Shown here in pieces: positions 8,023 through 17,313 of a DNA stretch of 64,000 bases. Position 1 is the first letter of the stretch. Every line of letters starts with the position of its first letter. Source of the DNA: Pseudomonas sp. S31. GTDB lineage: Bacteria; Pseudomonadota; Gammaproteobacteria; Pseudomonadales; Pseudomonadaceae. The position numbers and the translations under genes were made by a program. The stretch spans positions 62,001-126,000 of the forward strand of contig NZ_JACVVE010000001.1 of assembly GCF_016648105.1 (NCBI RefSeq), read 5' to 3'. Below the pieces are notes generated by a model. The model saw only the letters and a program-made list of their open reading frames with translations. It did not search any database and was not told where the DNA came from.

Positions 8023-10193
8023 GCCTGGTCTTCATCGATTTCCTCACCTATGTCCTGTTCGGCCTGAAAATCCTGGCGATCATCCTCGCCACGCTGATGT
8101 TCCTGCTCGGCCTGGACGACCTGTTCATCGACCTCTGCTACTGGGGCCGCAAGCTGATCCGACGGTTTCGCATCTACGACAAGTACGAGCGCGCCGACGA
8201 GAAACGCCTCTATGAAATCGCTGAGAAGCCCCTGGCGATCATGGTCCCGGCCTGGAACGAGGTCGGCGTGGTCGGCGAGATGGCGCGCCTGGCCGCTTCG
8301 ACCATCGATTACGAGAACTACCAGATCTTCGTCGGTACCTATCCCAACGACCCGCAGACCCAGGCCGACGTCGACGCCGTGTGCCTGCACTACCCCAACG
8401 TGCACAAGGTGGTGTGCGCCCGCCCCGGCCCCACCAGCAAGGCCGACTGCCTGAACAACATCATCGATGCCATCCTGCGTTTCCAGGAGGATGCCCGTAT
8501 CCAGTTCGCCGGGTTCATCCTGCATGACGCCGAGGACGTCATCTCGCCCATGGAACTGCGGTTGTTCAACTACCTGCTGCCGGCCAAGGACATGATCCAG
8601 ATCCCGGTGTACCCGTACGCCCCGGAATGGAAAGGCTTCACCGCCGGGCACTATGTGGACGAGTTCGCCGAAAACCACGGCAAGGACGTGATCGTGCGCG
8701 AAGCGCTGACCGGCCAGGTGCCCAGCGCCGGGGTCGGGACCTGCTTCAGCCGCCGCGCCATCGCCGCCCTGCTCGAGGACGGCGATGGCATCGCTTTCGA
8801 CGTGCAGAGTCTCACCGAAGACTACGACATCGGTTTTCGCCTGAAGCAGAAAGGCATGAAATGCATCTTCGCCCGCTTCTCGATCACCGACCCGGCACTG
8901 GCGCTCAAGCAAGAATGGCGCTTGGGCATGAGCCGCTCGTTTTCCCAGGTGATCTGCGTGCGCGAGCACTTCCCACGGGACTGGCAGCACGCCATCCGGC
9001 AGAAGTCGCGGTGGATCGTCGGCATCGTGTTCCAGGGCACCAGCAACCTGGGCTGGAGCCGCAAGGGCGCGCTCAACTACTTCCTCTGGCGTGACCGCCG
9101 CGGGCTGTTCGCCTACCTGCTGAGCTTTCTCGTCAACCTGCTGCTGTTGGTGCTGCTGGCGATGTGGCTGGTCACCGCGATCGCACCGGATGCCTGGCAC
9201 TTCATGTCGATCCTCGGCGACAGCTGGATACTTTCCACCCTGCTCTGGCTCAACGGCCTGATGCTGCTCAACCGCCTGTTCCAGCGTGGCTGGTTCGTGA
9301 CCCGCTACTACGGCATCGGCGAGGGCCTGCTGTCGGCGCCACGGATGATGTGGAGCAACTTCGTCAACTTCTTCGCCAACCTGCGCGCCCTGCGCCAGGT
9401 CATGGAGATGGGCGACTCGCGCCGCGTGGCCTGGGACAAGACCACCCATGAGTTCCCCGCCCTCGCCGAACCGGCCCGCCAGCCCCTGGGCCAGCGCCTG
9501 GTGGCTCAGGGGCTGCTCGATGAAGACCAACTGCAGGAGGCCATCACCAGCCCGGTACGCCGGCGCCTGGGGCGTGAGCTGTTGCTGCGCGGCTGGCTGA
9601 ACAGCGAGCAACTGGTCAAGGCCCTGGCCGAGCAGTTCGACCTGCCATGGGCGCCGCTGAACCCGTTCAAGCTCGACGCGCAGCTGATCGCCAAGCTGCC
9701 GCGGCGCCTGGCCTCGCACTATGGCGTGCTACCGGTGGATGAAGAAGGCGAGACGTTGATCCTCGCCAGCGAGAGCCCGGTCAGCCAGGTGTCCCTTGGG
9801 GTGATCAGTCGCCAGCTCAAACGCCCGGTGCGCGCCCGCCTGGCGCCCCAGGGCCGGGTCACGCTCGGCCTGCTGCAGCACTACCCGAGCCCCTGGCAGA
9901 AGCCGGAAACCCGGGCAATGCTCGACGTACTGCAACGCAACCAGGACGATCCCGAGTTGATCGAGCGCGTCTGCGCGCACCTGGTGATGCTCGGCACCCT
10001 GCTGCAAGTGCGCGGCATGGTGCCCGTGGCTTTGTTCAACCAGGCGCTGATGGACTTCGACCCCGAGTCGCAGACCCTCGGCGAACACCTGGTCGCACGC
10101 GGCATCATCACCGAGCAGGTACTGCAACACGCACTCGAAGAACAGGCCAGCGAGCAGCAGGCCGCCTACGACCTGACCCGGGAGGTGGCATGA
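8019..10193 (+). CDS. nfrB: NfrB-like c-di-GMP-activated membrane glycosyltransferase
   Basis: The 724-aa protein starts with a membrane anchor, then a GT2 glycosyltransferase domain with HDAED (169-173), TEDYD (266-270) and QKSRW (328-332, the QxxRW signature). Two to four membrane helices follow (about 365-425). The C terminus (489-539) is an MshEN domain, the c-di-GMP receptor also found in type II and IV pilus ATPases. Its second half fits the RLGxxL...G...LxxxLxxQ pattern fully, while the first half has Pro at the position of the leading Arg and at the final Gln. A third half-motif, TLGEHLVARGIITEQVLQHALEEQ in two pieces at 686-709, is also visible. In E. coli NfrB makes the phage N4 receptor glycan under c-di-GMP control. 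It overlaps nfrA by four bases. Confidence 0.9.
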   Translation: MSLVFIDFLTYVLFGLKILAIILATLMFLLGLDDLFIDLCYWGRKLIRRFRIYDKYERADEKRLYEIAEKPLAIMVPAWNEVGVVGEMARLAASTIDYENYQIFVGTYPNDPQTQADVDAVCLHYPNVHKVVCARPGPTSKADCLNNIIDAILRFQEDARIQFAGFILHDAEDVISPMELRLFNYLLPAKDMIQIPVYPYAPEWKGFTAGHYVDEFAENHGKDVIVREALTGQVPSAGVGTCFSRRAIAALLEDGDGIAFDVQSLTEDYDIGFRLKQKGMKCIFARFSITDPALALKQEWRLGMSRSFSQVICVREHFPRDWQHAIRQKSRWIVGIVFQGTSNLGWSRKGALNYFLWRDRRGLFAYLLSFLVNLLLLVLLAMWLVTAIAPDAWHFMSILGDSWILSTLLWLNGLMLLNRLFQRGWFVTRYYGIGEGLLSAPRMMWSNFVNFFANLRALRQVMEMGDSRRVAWDKTTHEFPALAEPARQPLGQRLVAQGLLDEDQLQEAITSPVRRRLGRELLLRGWLNSEQLVKALAEQFDLPWAPLNPFKLDAQLIAKLPRRLASHYGVLPVDEEGETLILASESPVSQVSLGVISRQLKRPVRARLAPQGRVTLGLLQHYPSPWQKPETRAMLDVLQRNQDDPELIERVCAHLVMLGTLLQVRGMVPVALFNQALMDFDPESQTLGEHLVARGIITEQVLQHALEEQASEQQAAYDLTREVA

Positions 10194-13192
10194 CGCGGCG
10201 CATTACCCTGACGTTCACCGGCCTGCTGTTGTGCTCCACCGCGCTGCCCACCTGGGCAGCGCCGATGACCGACTTCCAGCGCTTTACCAGCTACCCGTTC
10301 ATGGAACGGGGTTTTCGCGAAGCCAAGAAGCAGAACTGGGCCGAGGTCGAACGCCTGACCCGTCACGTGCTCGGGCGAGTGCCCAACAACGATGAGGCCC
10401 GCGCGTTGCTGGTCGAGGCCCTGGCCGGTCAGCGTCGTTACCAGGAGGCCGAGGCCCAGGCCGCGCAGCTGCAAGCCAGCCCCGAACACGCCGATGCCCT
10501 GCTCGAGCTGCGCCTGGCCTGGATCGAGCAGGGTCCGCCCGCACAGGGCCAGGTGGACCAATGGCTGGCAGCCAGCGGCGGCAACCAGCGGGTGCGCCTG
10601 TGGCAGGCCTACAGCATCAGCCTGGCCAAGTCCGACGGTGCCGCCAAGGCCCTGGACTGGCTAAACCAGCTGCCGCCCCAGGGCGATGGCCGGGTGCTGC
10701 GGCTGGCGCGCGGCAATTTTGCCGAGCAGTTGCGCGACTGGAACGAAACCGTCGAGCAACTCGAGCCACTGGCTGCCAAGGGCCAGCTGCCGGCCGAAGA
10801 CTGGCAGCGCCTGGCCAATGCCTACGTGCAGCAGGTCAATGAAGAAGGCCTGAACACGCTGCTGCCCAGCGCGCCCTCGCCCGAGGCGGCCAACCAGGCG
10901 CGCCTGGCCATGGCCAACCGCGCCATCGCCGTCGACCATGACCAGCAGGCCAAGCGCTGGCTGCAGTCCCTACCGAAGGAGCAACTCGACCAGCCTCAGC
11001 AACGCCAGCAATTGTGGGAACTGGCCCGGCAGAGCGGCGACGCGCCGCTGGTACGGCAATTGAGCAACGACCTGCAACGCCCGTGCCTGGAGACCGTCGA
11101 CTGGCTGTCGCAACACGACCCGGACCTGGCCCGGACTCAATTCAAGGATTGCGCGCCCAGCGCCGATGCCCGGACCTACGCCGTGCTCAAGCAACGCCTG
11201 TATGGCGACCCGCCGCAGCCCCCCCAACCGCGCACCGCTGGCGAGTGGGAGGCGCGCTATCGCCAGACCGGCGATCTTGCAGCCCTCGAACAGGCCAGCT
11301 ACCTGCTGTTGCGAAACGGCCAGGAAGGTCATGCCCTGCAGCTGCTGGAGCAGGCCTACGACCGCCGCCAAGGTCGCCTGAGCCCTTCCCTGCTGCAGCG
11401 TCTGGGCAACCTCTACGCGCGCGACGATGGCCCACTGTCCACTCCGCGCATGCTCAGCCTGATCCCCCGGGTCGATGCCCCTACTCGCGGGCAACTGCTC
11501 GGCCGCCTGGCCGAAACCGGGCAATGCCAGGCGGTGCGCCACGCAGTACCGGCCAACCCCAGCGAGGCCGGCCAATACCGTGCCCTGGGCCGCTGTGCCA
11601 TGCCTGACCAGCCCGGTGAAGCCGTGGTCTACTACCAGGCCGCCGAGCGCCTGGATCCAGGCGCCAGCCGCTTGCCTCTGGCCTACTCACTGGAAGCGGC
11701 CGGCGACTCCGAAGCAGCGCTGCCGATCTGGCGCAGCCTGCCGCCTGACGCCTGGACCGACAACGCCCGCCTGACTGCCGCCAGCGGCGCGCTCAACGCC
11801 GGTGACGCCGACGCTGCGCGCCGCTACTGGGACGCCGCGGCCCACCACAGTGCCGACGATTGGGCCCTGGGCGCCGCCATCGCCCAACGCCAGGGCGACC
11901 TGCCAGCCGCCCTGGACATGCAGCGCCAGGCCCTGGCCCACAACCCACGCGCCGACCACTACTACGCAGCGGCCAACACAGCGCAAATGGCCGGCGACAC
12001 CGCCCAGAGCACCGCCTGGATGGCCGAGGCGGTGCGCCTGGCACCCGACCAGCCGCGTTACCGCGCCGACTACGGCATGCGCCTGGCGGGTTCGGCCGAA
12101 CCCGCCCAGCGACGCCAGTCGATCCCCTACCTTGAGCGCGCCACCCACGACTTTCCCGAGGACTATCGGCTGGGCGAAACCCTGGCCCTGCGCTATGACG
12201 AAGTCGAGGACAGCGCCGCGGCGCGCCGCGAACTGCGCCGGGTGATCGACGTCGAGCAGGATCTGGTCGACGGCGATGACGAGTACGGCAGCCTGGAAGC
12301 CCGCAAGTACCGTCAGCGGCGCGCCCACGAAGCCCTGTCGCGACGCGACACCATCACCCTGGCCAGCACCTGGTCTCCGGCCGGCACCTCGACCAACGAC
12401 CGCTTCCTCGACAATGGCGTGCGCAGCGGCAGTGACCGCCGGGCCCAGTCACAGAACGTGCAGCTGGCCATGTGGGACCACGCCCTCGGCGAAGAGCCCA
12501 GCCGCAACGGCCGTACCCTCTCGGTCTACGGTCGGGTGCTGTTCGGCGGCCAGAGCCGCACCGACTACGCGCAGAGCATGGGCACCGGCATCGGCCTGCG
12601 CTACAAGCCCTTCGGCCAGGCCAACCTCAACCTCTACGCCGAGCTCTACCACCAGCGGCAGATCGACAGCGAGCACGACAACGGCTTGAGCCTGGGCGAG
12701 TTGCTCAGCCCGAGCAAGGTCGGCGACAACTGGGGCGACCTGCGCAGCCATGCCGAATCGAGCAACGACCTGTTGCTGCGCGCCACCGCCTCGTTCCTCG
12801 ACCAGGGTGATTGGCGCAATGACTGGCGCATCGACGAAGATGACTGGAACGAGCGCTTCCTCTACCTGGACGCCGCCTGGTGGACCCGCGCTGGCGACCA
12901 TGCCTGGTTGTCGCGCTACCAGCAGGGCCATGCCTGGAAGCTCCCCGGCAACTCGCCACAGACCATCATGCCCTACGGCTTCCTCGAGTTTTCCGCCCAG
13001 GACCCGAGCAACGACTGGCGCGAGGACGCCCGGGCCGGGGTTGGCGTGCGCTGGCAATGGTGGTTCGACGACGATCGCTACAACGCCTACCGCGGCTCGC
13101 TGAAAGTGCGCGCCGAATACCAGCAGTCGCTGGGTGGCAATCTCTATGAGCGCGCCAACGGCGTGCTGGTGGGTGCGGAGCTGACCTTCTGA
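10190..13192 (+). CDS. nfrA: NfrA-like outer-membrane exopolysaccharide export/phage N4 receptor protein
   Basis: The 1000-aa precursor has a signal peptide ending near TWAAP. A long series of TPR-like helical repeats follows, over about residues 30-680 (repeated A/L-rich pairs such as AEAVRLAPDQPRYRADYGMRLA). A C-terminal outer-membrane beta-barrel domain (about 700-1000) ends in aromatic-rich strands and LVGAELTF, the terminal Phe being typical of BamA substrates. This order matches the N4 adsorption protein A and other TPR-barrel polysaccharide exporters (PgaA, BcsC). The stop overlaps the next ATG by one base. It presumably carries the NfrB product across the outer membrane. Confidence 0.9.
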   Translation: MTRRITLTFTGLLLCSTALPTWAAPMTDFQRFTSYPFMERGFREAKKQNWAEVERLTRHVLGRVPNNDEARALLVEALAGQRRYQEAEAQAAQLQASPEHADALLELRLAWIEQGPPAQGQVDQWLAASGGNQRVRLWQAYSISLAKSDGAAKALDWLNQLPPQGDGRVLRLARGNFAEQLRDWNETVEQLEPLAAKGQLPAEDWQRLANAYVQQVNEEGLNTLLPSAPSPEAANQARLAMANRAIAVDHDQQAKRWLQSLPKEQLDQPQQRQQLWELARQSGDAPLVRQLSNDLQRPCLETVDWLSQHDPDLARTQFKDCAPSADARTYAVLKQRLYGDPPQPPQPRTAGEWEARYRQTGDLAALEQASYLLLRNGQEGHALQLLEQAYDRRQGRLSPSLLQRLGNLYARDDGPLSTPRMLSLIPRVDAPTRGQLLGRLAETGQCQAVRHAVPANPSEAGQYRALGRCAMPDQPGEAVVYYQAAERLDPGASRLPLAYSLEAAGDSEAALPIWRSLPPDAWTDNARLTAASGALNAGDADAARRYWDAAAHHSADDWALGAAIAQRQGDLPAALDMQRQALAHNPRADHYYAAANTAQMAGDTAQSTAWMAEAVRLAPDQPRYRADYGMRLAGSAEPAQRRQSIPYLERATHDFPEDYRLGETLALRYDEVEDSAAARRELRRVIDVEQDLVDGDDEYGSLEARKYRQRRAHEALSRRDTITLASTWSPAGTSTNDRFLDNGVRSGSDRRAQSQNVQLAMWDHALGEEPSRNGRTLSVYGRVLFGGQSRTDYAQSMGTGIGLRYKPFGQANLNLYAELYHQRQIDSEHDNGLSLGELLSPSKVGDNWGDLRSHAESSNDLLLRATASFLDQGDWRNDWRIDEDDWNERFLYLDAAWWTRAGDHAWLSRYQQGHAWKLPGNSPQTIMPYGFLEFSAQDPSNDWREDARAGVGVRWQWWFDDDRYNAYRGSLKVRAEYQQSLGGNLYERANGVLVGAELTF

Positions 13193-14031
13193 TGCGTACG
13201 ATCCTGGCAATCCTCCTGCTCGCCTTCGGCCTCCCCGCCGTGGCCGACCAGCGGCTGTTCTATCAACCGCTGAACAGCGACGCCGCAGTCACCCCGGCGC
13301 AATGGCAACAGCTATGGCGCGCCACCGCAGCCCAGGGGGGCAAGACCCTGATCGTGCAGTGGAGCGCGTACGGTGACAGTGACTTCGGCGGCGCCCACGG
13401 CTGGCTCGCCGACAGCCTGCGCGCCGCGCGTGCCGAGGGCCTGGAGCTGGTACTCGGGCTGTACATGGACCCGGCCTATTACCAACGCATCGAGGAGCTC
13501 GACGACGATGGCCTGAGCAACTATTGGAAGGCCCAGTTGGGGCGCTCGTTCGCGCAATACCAGACGGTGCGCAAGGACTGGGACCTGGCGGTGAGCGGCT
13601 GGTACCTGCCCCTGGAACTCGACGATTGGCACTTTCGCCAACCCTCGCGGCGCGAGGCCCTGCAGCGCCAGTTGCAGGCCTTCAACCGACAGCTGGACAA
13701 GCCGCTGCACATCAGTGCCTTCAGCGCCGGCAAGCTGGCTCCTCGGGTCAATGCCCAGTGGCTCGAGCAGTTGGCCGGCCTGGGGCTGAAGGTCTGGTGG
13801 CAGGACGGTGCCGGTACCGGACGCCTGCCACCGTTGGTCCGCCAGGGCTACGAGCAGGCCTTGCCGTGCCAGGTGGGCGTAGTGCGCGAGGCGTTCCGCC
13901 AGGTCAGCGCGCCGGGCCAGCCGTTCCGTGCCGAACCTGCGCAACCGCAGCTCACTGGCGGCTGTCACGCCGAGGCGGTGTTCGCCTTGCGCTATCGTTC
14001 ATGGACGCAGGGCATTCTGCGGCGCGATTGA
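13192..14031 (+). CDS. DUF4434-type secreted protein (putative glycoside hydrolase fold)
   Basis: The 279-aa protein has a signal peptide (cleavage after PAVA). The body resembles a TIM-barrel glycoside-hydrolase-like domain: QRLFYQPLNSD, LIVQWSAYGDSDFGG, GLELVLGLYMDPAYY and SGWYLPLELDDW, with acidic residues at strand ends that could be catalytic. DUF4434 proteins accompany nfrA/nfrB-type genes. A role in trimming or releasing the exported glycan in the periplasm is inferred, as for hydrolases in other exopolysaccharide operons. It sits between nfrA (one-base overlap) and the diguanylate cyclase gene (16-base gap). Confidence 0.75.
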   Translation: MRTILAILLLAFGLPAVADQRLFYQPLNSDAAVTPAQWQQLWRATAAQGGKTLIVQWSAYGDSDFGGAHGWLADSLRAARAEGLELVLGLYMDPAYYQRIEELDDDGLSNYWKAQLGRSFAQYQTVRKDWDLAVSGWYLPLELDDWHFRQPSRREALQRQLQAFNRQLDKPLHISAFSAGKLAPRVNAQWLEQLAGLGLKVWWQDGAGTGRLPPLVRQGYEQALPCQVGVVREAFRQVSAPGQPFRAEPAQPQLTGGCHAEAVFALRYRSWTQGILRRD

Positions 14032-14047
14032 CCAGCCGGAGTTCCCC

Positions 14048-15124
14048 ATGTTCAAGACCATCGAAGCCCATGTGCGCAGGCAGGTCGCCCCGGCAGCCCT
14101 GCGCGCGGAATTCCGCCAGCATGAGTTCGAGGCGTTGCGCCCGTTCTGCCTGCTGATCTTCTGCGTCAGCATCGGGATCTGGCTGGTGTTCGACCTGATC
14201 GTCAGCTTCCTCGGCGGTCAGGAATTCACCTGGCGCTCGTGGCTGTTCCTGAGCTTGCTCGGCTGCCTCACCGTCGTGCTGCGCTTCACCCGCCGCAGCC
14301 ATCACTTCGACGTGCTCAACCTGCTGTTCGTGGCCGTCATCACCTTGGGCATGCGCCTGGTCATCGAGGGCATCCCGATCCAGCTGCGCCCGGTGTGGCT
14401 GGTACTGGGGGTATCGATCGTACTCTATGCGGTGTCGGTACTGCCGGTGCGGCGCTGGTCGTTCTTCAGCGCACTGGCGATCAGCTGGTCGCTGCTCAAC
14501 CCGTTCTACCACACGCGGATCGACATCGATGACCTCGAAGGCACGATGCTGCTGGCCTACGCGGTGTTCCTCAGCGGCCTGGTGATCTACAGCTACTTGC
14601 AGATGCGCCGGGCCAAGCTGCACAACTTCTACCTGTCCAAGGTGCTGCTCGACCAGGCCTACATCGACGCGCTCACCGAGATCCCCAACCGCCGCGCCTT
14701 CATGGCCAAGGCCGAACGGCAGATGCGCAGCTTCGATCCGGGGCAATACCTGGCGATGATCGATATCGACAACTTCAAGCAGGTCAACGACCGTTTCGGC
14801 CACGATGTCGGCGATGTCGTGCTCAAGCGCGTGGCCATGCATATCAAGGCGGCGATGGAACACCACGAATTTGCCCGCCTGGGCGGCGAGGAGTTCGCCA
14901 TCTTCTTCGAGGGCATGGCCGAATCTGCCGCAGAACGTGAAGTGCAAGCCCTGTGCAAGCGGGTACGCGAAGACCTCGGCGAACCCCCGGTGACCATCAG
15001 CATCGGCCTGGCCAGGGTGATCCAGGGCGACAGCCTCAGCGCGGCGTTGACGCGCGCGGACCAGGCGCTCTACAGCGCCAAGCACAGTGGCAAGGACCGC
15101 TTCGTGTTGTGGGTGGCGCCCTAG
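14048..15124 (+). CDS. Membrane-bound diguanylate cyclase (GGDEF) of the nfr operon
   Basis: The 358-aa protein has about six N-terminal membrane helices (residues 35-200) of a MASE-like sensor and a C-terminal GGDEF domain with ALTEIPNRRAF, MIDIDNFKQVNDRFGHDVGD and an active RLGGEEF (about residue 279). It should make c-di-GMP from GTP. The RxxD product-inhibition site before the signature is absent (EHHE instead). As the last gene of the operon it is well placed to activate NfrB through its MshEN domain, much as DgcJ does in E. coli. The ATG at 14048 follows GGAG. The TAG stop overlaps the stop of the convergent kinase gene in the palindrome CTAG. Confidence 0.93.
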   Translation: MFKTIEAHVRRQVAPAALRAEFRQHEFEALRPFCLLIFCVSIGIWLVFDLIVSFLGGQEFTWRSWLFLSLLGCLTVVLRFTRRSHHFDVLNLLFVAVITLGMRLVIEGIPIQLRPVWLVLGVSIVLYAVSVLPVRRWSFFSALAISWSLLNPFYHTRIDIDDLEGTMLLAYAVFLSGLVIYSYLQMRRAKLHNFYLSKVLLDQAYIDALTEIPNRRAFMAKAERQMRSFDPGQYLAMIDIDNFKQVNDRFGHDVGDVVLKRVAMHIKAAMEHHEFARLGGEEFAIFFEGMAESAAEREVQALCKRVREDLGEPPVTISIGLARVIQGDSLSAALTRADQALYSAKHSGKDRFVLWVAP

Positions 15125-16419
15125 GCTGCCGGCAAGCGGATCGTGAACCGCGCGCCACCGAGCGCCGACTGGGCCACCGTCAGCGCGCCGCCCTGCCCCT
15201 CGATGGCACGACGGCTGATCGCCAGGCCCAGGCCAAAACCACCGGTGCTTCTATCACGGCTGCGGTCCAGGCGGTAGAACGGCTGGAAGATACGTTCGCG
15301 CTCCTGGGCCGGAATGCCGATGCCATCGTCCTCCACCGTCAGCAGGCAGGCGCCGTCCGGGTCCAGGCTCAGGCGCAGCAGCAGGCTCTGGTCGCAGTAG
15401 CGCATGGCGTTACGCACCAGGTTCTGCACCGCACGGGCGGTCAGCCTGGGGTCGAGCACGAAGCGCGGCAGCTCGCTTTCAGCGCGCACTTCCCAATGAA
15501 TGCTACGGCTGTCGAGCTCCTCGGCGAAGCCGCCGAGCACGCTGTCGACCAGCTCGAGCAGCGACACCTCGACCCGCTCACGGGCCTGGTCGGCGTTGTA
15601 CAGGCGGCTGTAAGACAACAGCTCCAGGACCAGTTCGTCCAGCTCGCGCACATGGCCGACCAGCTCCAGCAGGCGCTTGCGGCTGGACGGCGGCACTTCG
15701 TCGAACAGTAGCACCAAGCCGAAATCCAGGCGCGTGAGTGGCGTGCGCAGCTCGTGGGAGACCGCGTCGAGCAGCTCGCGCTGCTGGTTGACGTGGCGCT
15801 CCAGGTCGCCAGCCATGGTGTCGAACACGCCGGCCAACTCGCCGATGTTGGAATGCGGGGAAATCTGCGTGCGCTCGGCCATCTGCCCCTGGCCCAGGCG
15901 CCGCGCGGTCTCTTTCAGCCGCTCCAGGTCGCGCCAGTGTGGCCACAGCCAAAGCAGCAGGCAACCGAGCATGGCAGCGCCGATCAGCACGGTCACCCCC
16001 CACGACAACAGGTTGATGTCCAGCGGGTCGGGGGGCGCATGCAAGCGCACCATCCAGCCGTCGCCCAGCGGCGCCAGCACGGTTTCGTAGTAACCCCACT
16101 CGGCGATGCGCACAGCGTGCAGGCCCTGCTCCAGGCGTGCTTTTTCCTGGGCGCTCAGCCCGGCCTGGTCGATGCGCAGCAGCTTGACTTCGAGCGGCGC
16201 GAAGGTTTGCGCCAGCTCCTGCTCCACCGCCGGCCAACGCTCGTGCGGGGTCTGCTGGAACTGGCGCACGATCAGCGCCTGCACGCCCTTGGCCTGGTCC
16301 AGGTTGTAGGCGGTGTAGCGCTCGTGGAAGAGCCCGACGATGGCCTGGGGAATGAGCAGGATGGCGCCGGCATAGGCGACGATGATCACCAGGTACAGGC
16401 GCACCAGAAGTTTCAGCAT
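15121..16419 (-). CDS. Sensor histidine kinase, RstB-like
   Basis: The 432-aa kinase has a first membrane helix (8-30), a periplasmic sensor of about 110 residues, a second helix (138-160), a HAMP region, the phospho-acceptor SHELRTPL (His222) and an HATPase domain with NLVRNAMRY, DDGIGIP and GGFGLGLAISRR. It would phosphorylate the response regulator encoded six bases upstream. The pair lies divergent to an RND efflux operon, an order I recall for the P. aeruginosa MexMN pump and its neighbouring kinase/regulator genes. The signal sensed is unknown. Confidence 0.92.
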   Translation of the reverse strand: MLKLLVRLYLVIIVAYAGAILLIPQAIVGLFHERYTAYNLDQAKGVQALIVRQFQQTPHERWPAVEQELAQTFAPLEVKLLRIDQAGLSAQEKARLEQGLHAVRIAEWGYYETVLAPLGDGWMVRLHAPPDPLDINLLSWGVTVLIGAAMLGCLLLWLWPHWRDLERLKETARRLGQGQMAERTQISPHSNIGELAGVFDTMAGDLERHVNQQRELLDAVSHELRTPLTRLDFGLVLLFDEVPPSSRKRLLELVGHVRELDELVLELLSYSRLYNADQARERVEVSLLELVDSVLGGFAEELDSRSIHWEVRAESELPRFVLDPRLTARAVQNLVRNAMRYCDQSLLLRLSLDPDGACLLTVEDDGIGIPAQERERIFQPFYRLDRSRDRSTGGFGLGLAISRRAIEGQGGALTVAQSALGGARFTIRLPAA

Positions 16420-16425
16420 GGCCCC

Positions 16426-17127
16426 TCAGCACTCCCACTCGACGCGGCTGAACAGGTAGCCCTTGCCCCATACGGTCTTGATCTTGCGCGCTTCGCCGGC
16501 ATGGTCGTCGAACTTGCGCCGCAGCTTGGAGATCGCCACGTCCACCGAGCGGTCGGTGCCATTGAACTCGATGCCGCGCAGTTGCTGGAGGATGCGGTCG
16601 CGGCTGAGCACCTCGCCGGCATTGCGCGCCAGCACCACCAGCAGGTTGTACTCGCCGCTGGACAGTTCCACCTCCTCGCCACGCCAGCGCACCAGGCGCT
16701 CGGCCAGGTCGATGCGCAGCCCGCCGATGAGGATCTGCTCGCTATCCAGGCGCGGCTCGTTGACACTGCTGCGGCGCAGCAGAGTGCGGACGCGGGCCAG
16801 CAATACTCGCGGTTCGCAGGGCTTGGTGACGTAGTCGTCGGCGCCCATCTCCAGGCCCAGCACCTGGTCATGGCTGTCGTCACGGGCGGTCAGCATCAGA
16901 ATCGGCACGCTGTGCGAGGCCTGGCGCAGCAGGCGGCAGACCTGCAGGCCGTCCATGCCCGGAAGCATCAGGTCGAGAATCACCAGGTCGGGCTTGTCCT
17001 GGCGGAACGCGTCCAGCACGTGGTCGCCACGGGCGATCACCCGGACATGGAAATCATTGCGTTGCAGGTAGCTGGCGATCAGCTCGCAGAGCGCGCTGTC
17101 GTCTTCGACCAGGAGGATATTGGGCAT
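16426..17127 (-). CDS. OmpR/RstA-family response regulator
   Basis: The 233-aa protein has a receiver domain with the acidic pocket EDD (residues 8-10), phospho-acceptor Asp52 in LVILDLMLPGMDG and Lys102 region VTKPCEP. A winged-helix output domain (about 133-233) follows, with FNGTDRSVDVAISKLRRK. The start MPNILLVEDD at 17127 is chosen because that is where the receiver fold begins; an upstream ATG would add 33 residues unlike the family. It likely controls its own operon and the divergent RND genes through the direct repeat at 17222-17238. Confidence 0.93.
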   Translation of the reverse strand: MPNILLVEDDSALCELIASYLQRNDFHVRVIARGDHVLDAFRQDKPDLVILDLMLPGMDGLQVCRLLRQASHSVPILMLTARDDSHDQVLGLEMGADDYVTKPCEPRVLLARVRTLLRRSSVNEPRLDSEQILIGGLRIDLAERLVRWRGEEVELSSGEYNLLVVLARNAGEVLSRDRILQQLRGIEFNGTDRSVDVAISKLRRKFDDHAGEARKIKTVWGKGYLFSRVEWEC

Positions 17128-17221
17128 GGTGGCATGGCTGGCATTGGGGAGAAATCGCCCGGCGATCAGGCGGGCACAGACACCGCAGAATATAGAACCC
17201 TGCGACGCCACAGGACCATTC

Positions 17222-17238
17222 TTCACACTTTTTCACAC
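17222..17238. promoter_or_regulatory. Direct repeat, probable response-regulator box
   Basis: TTCACAC occurs twice, with starts ten bases apart (17222 and 17232), in the 186-base region between the regulator gene and the divergent efflux operon. A 10-base direct repeat is the usual binding geometry of OmpR-family dimers, so this is a good candidate site for the adjacent regulator. Confidence 0.5.
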
Positions 17239-17313
17239 ACATCCTACAGGTGGTAACAGCCACCCGGGGCAGGCTTGCCTTAGCATAGCTGCGGTCATCA
17301 TCGGAAGATCCGC

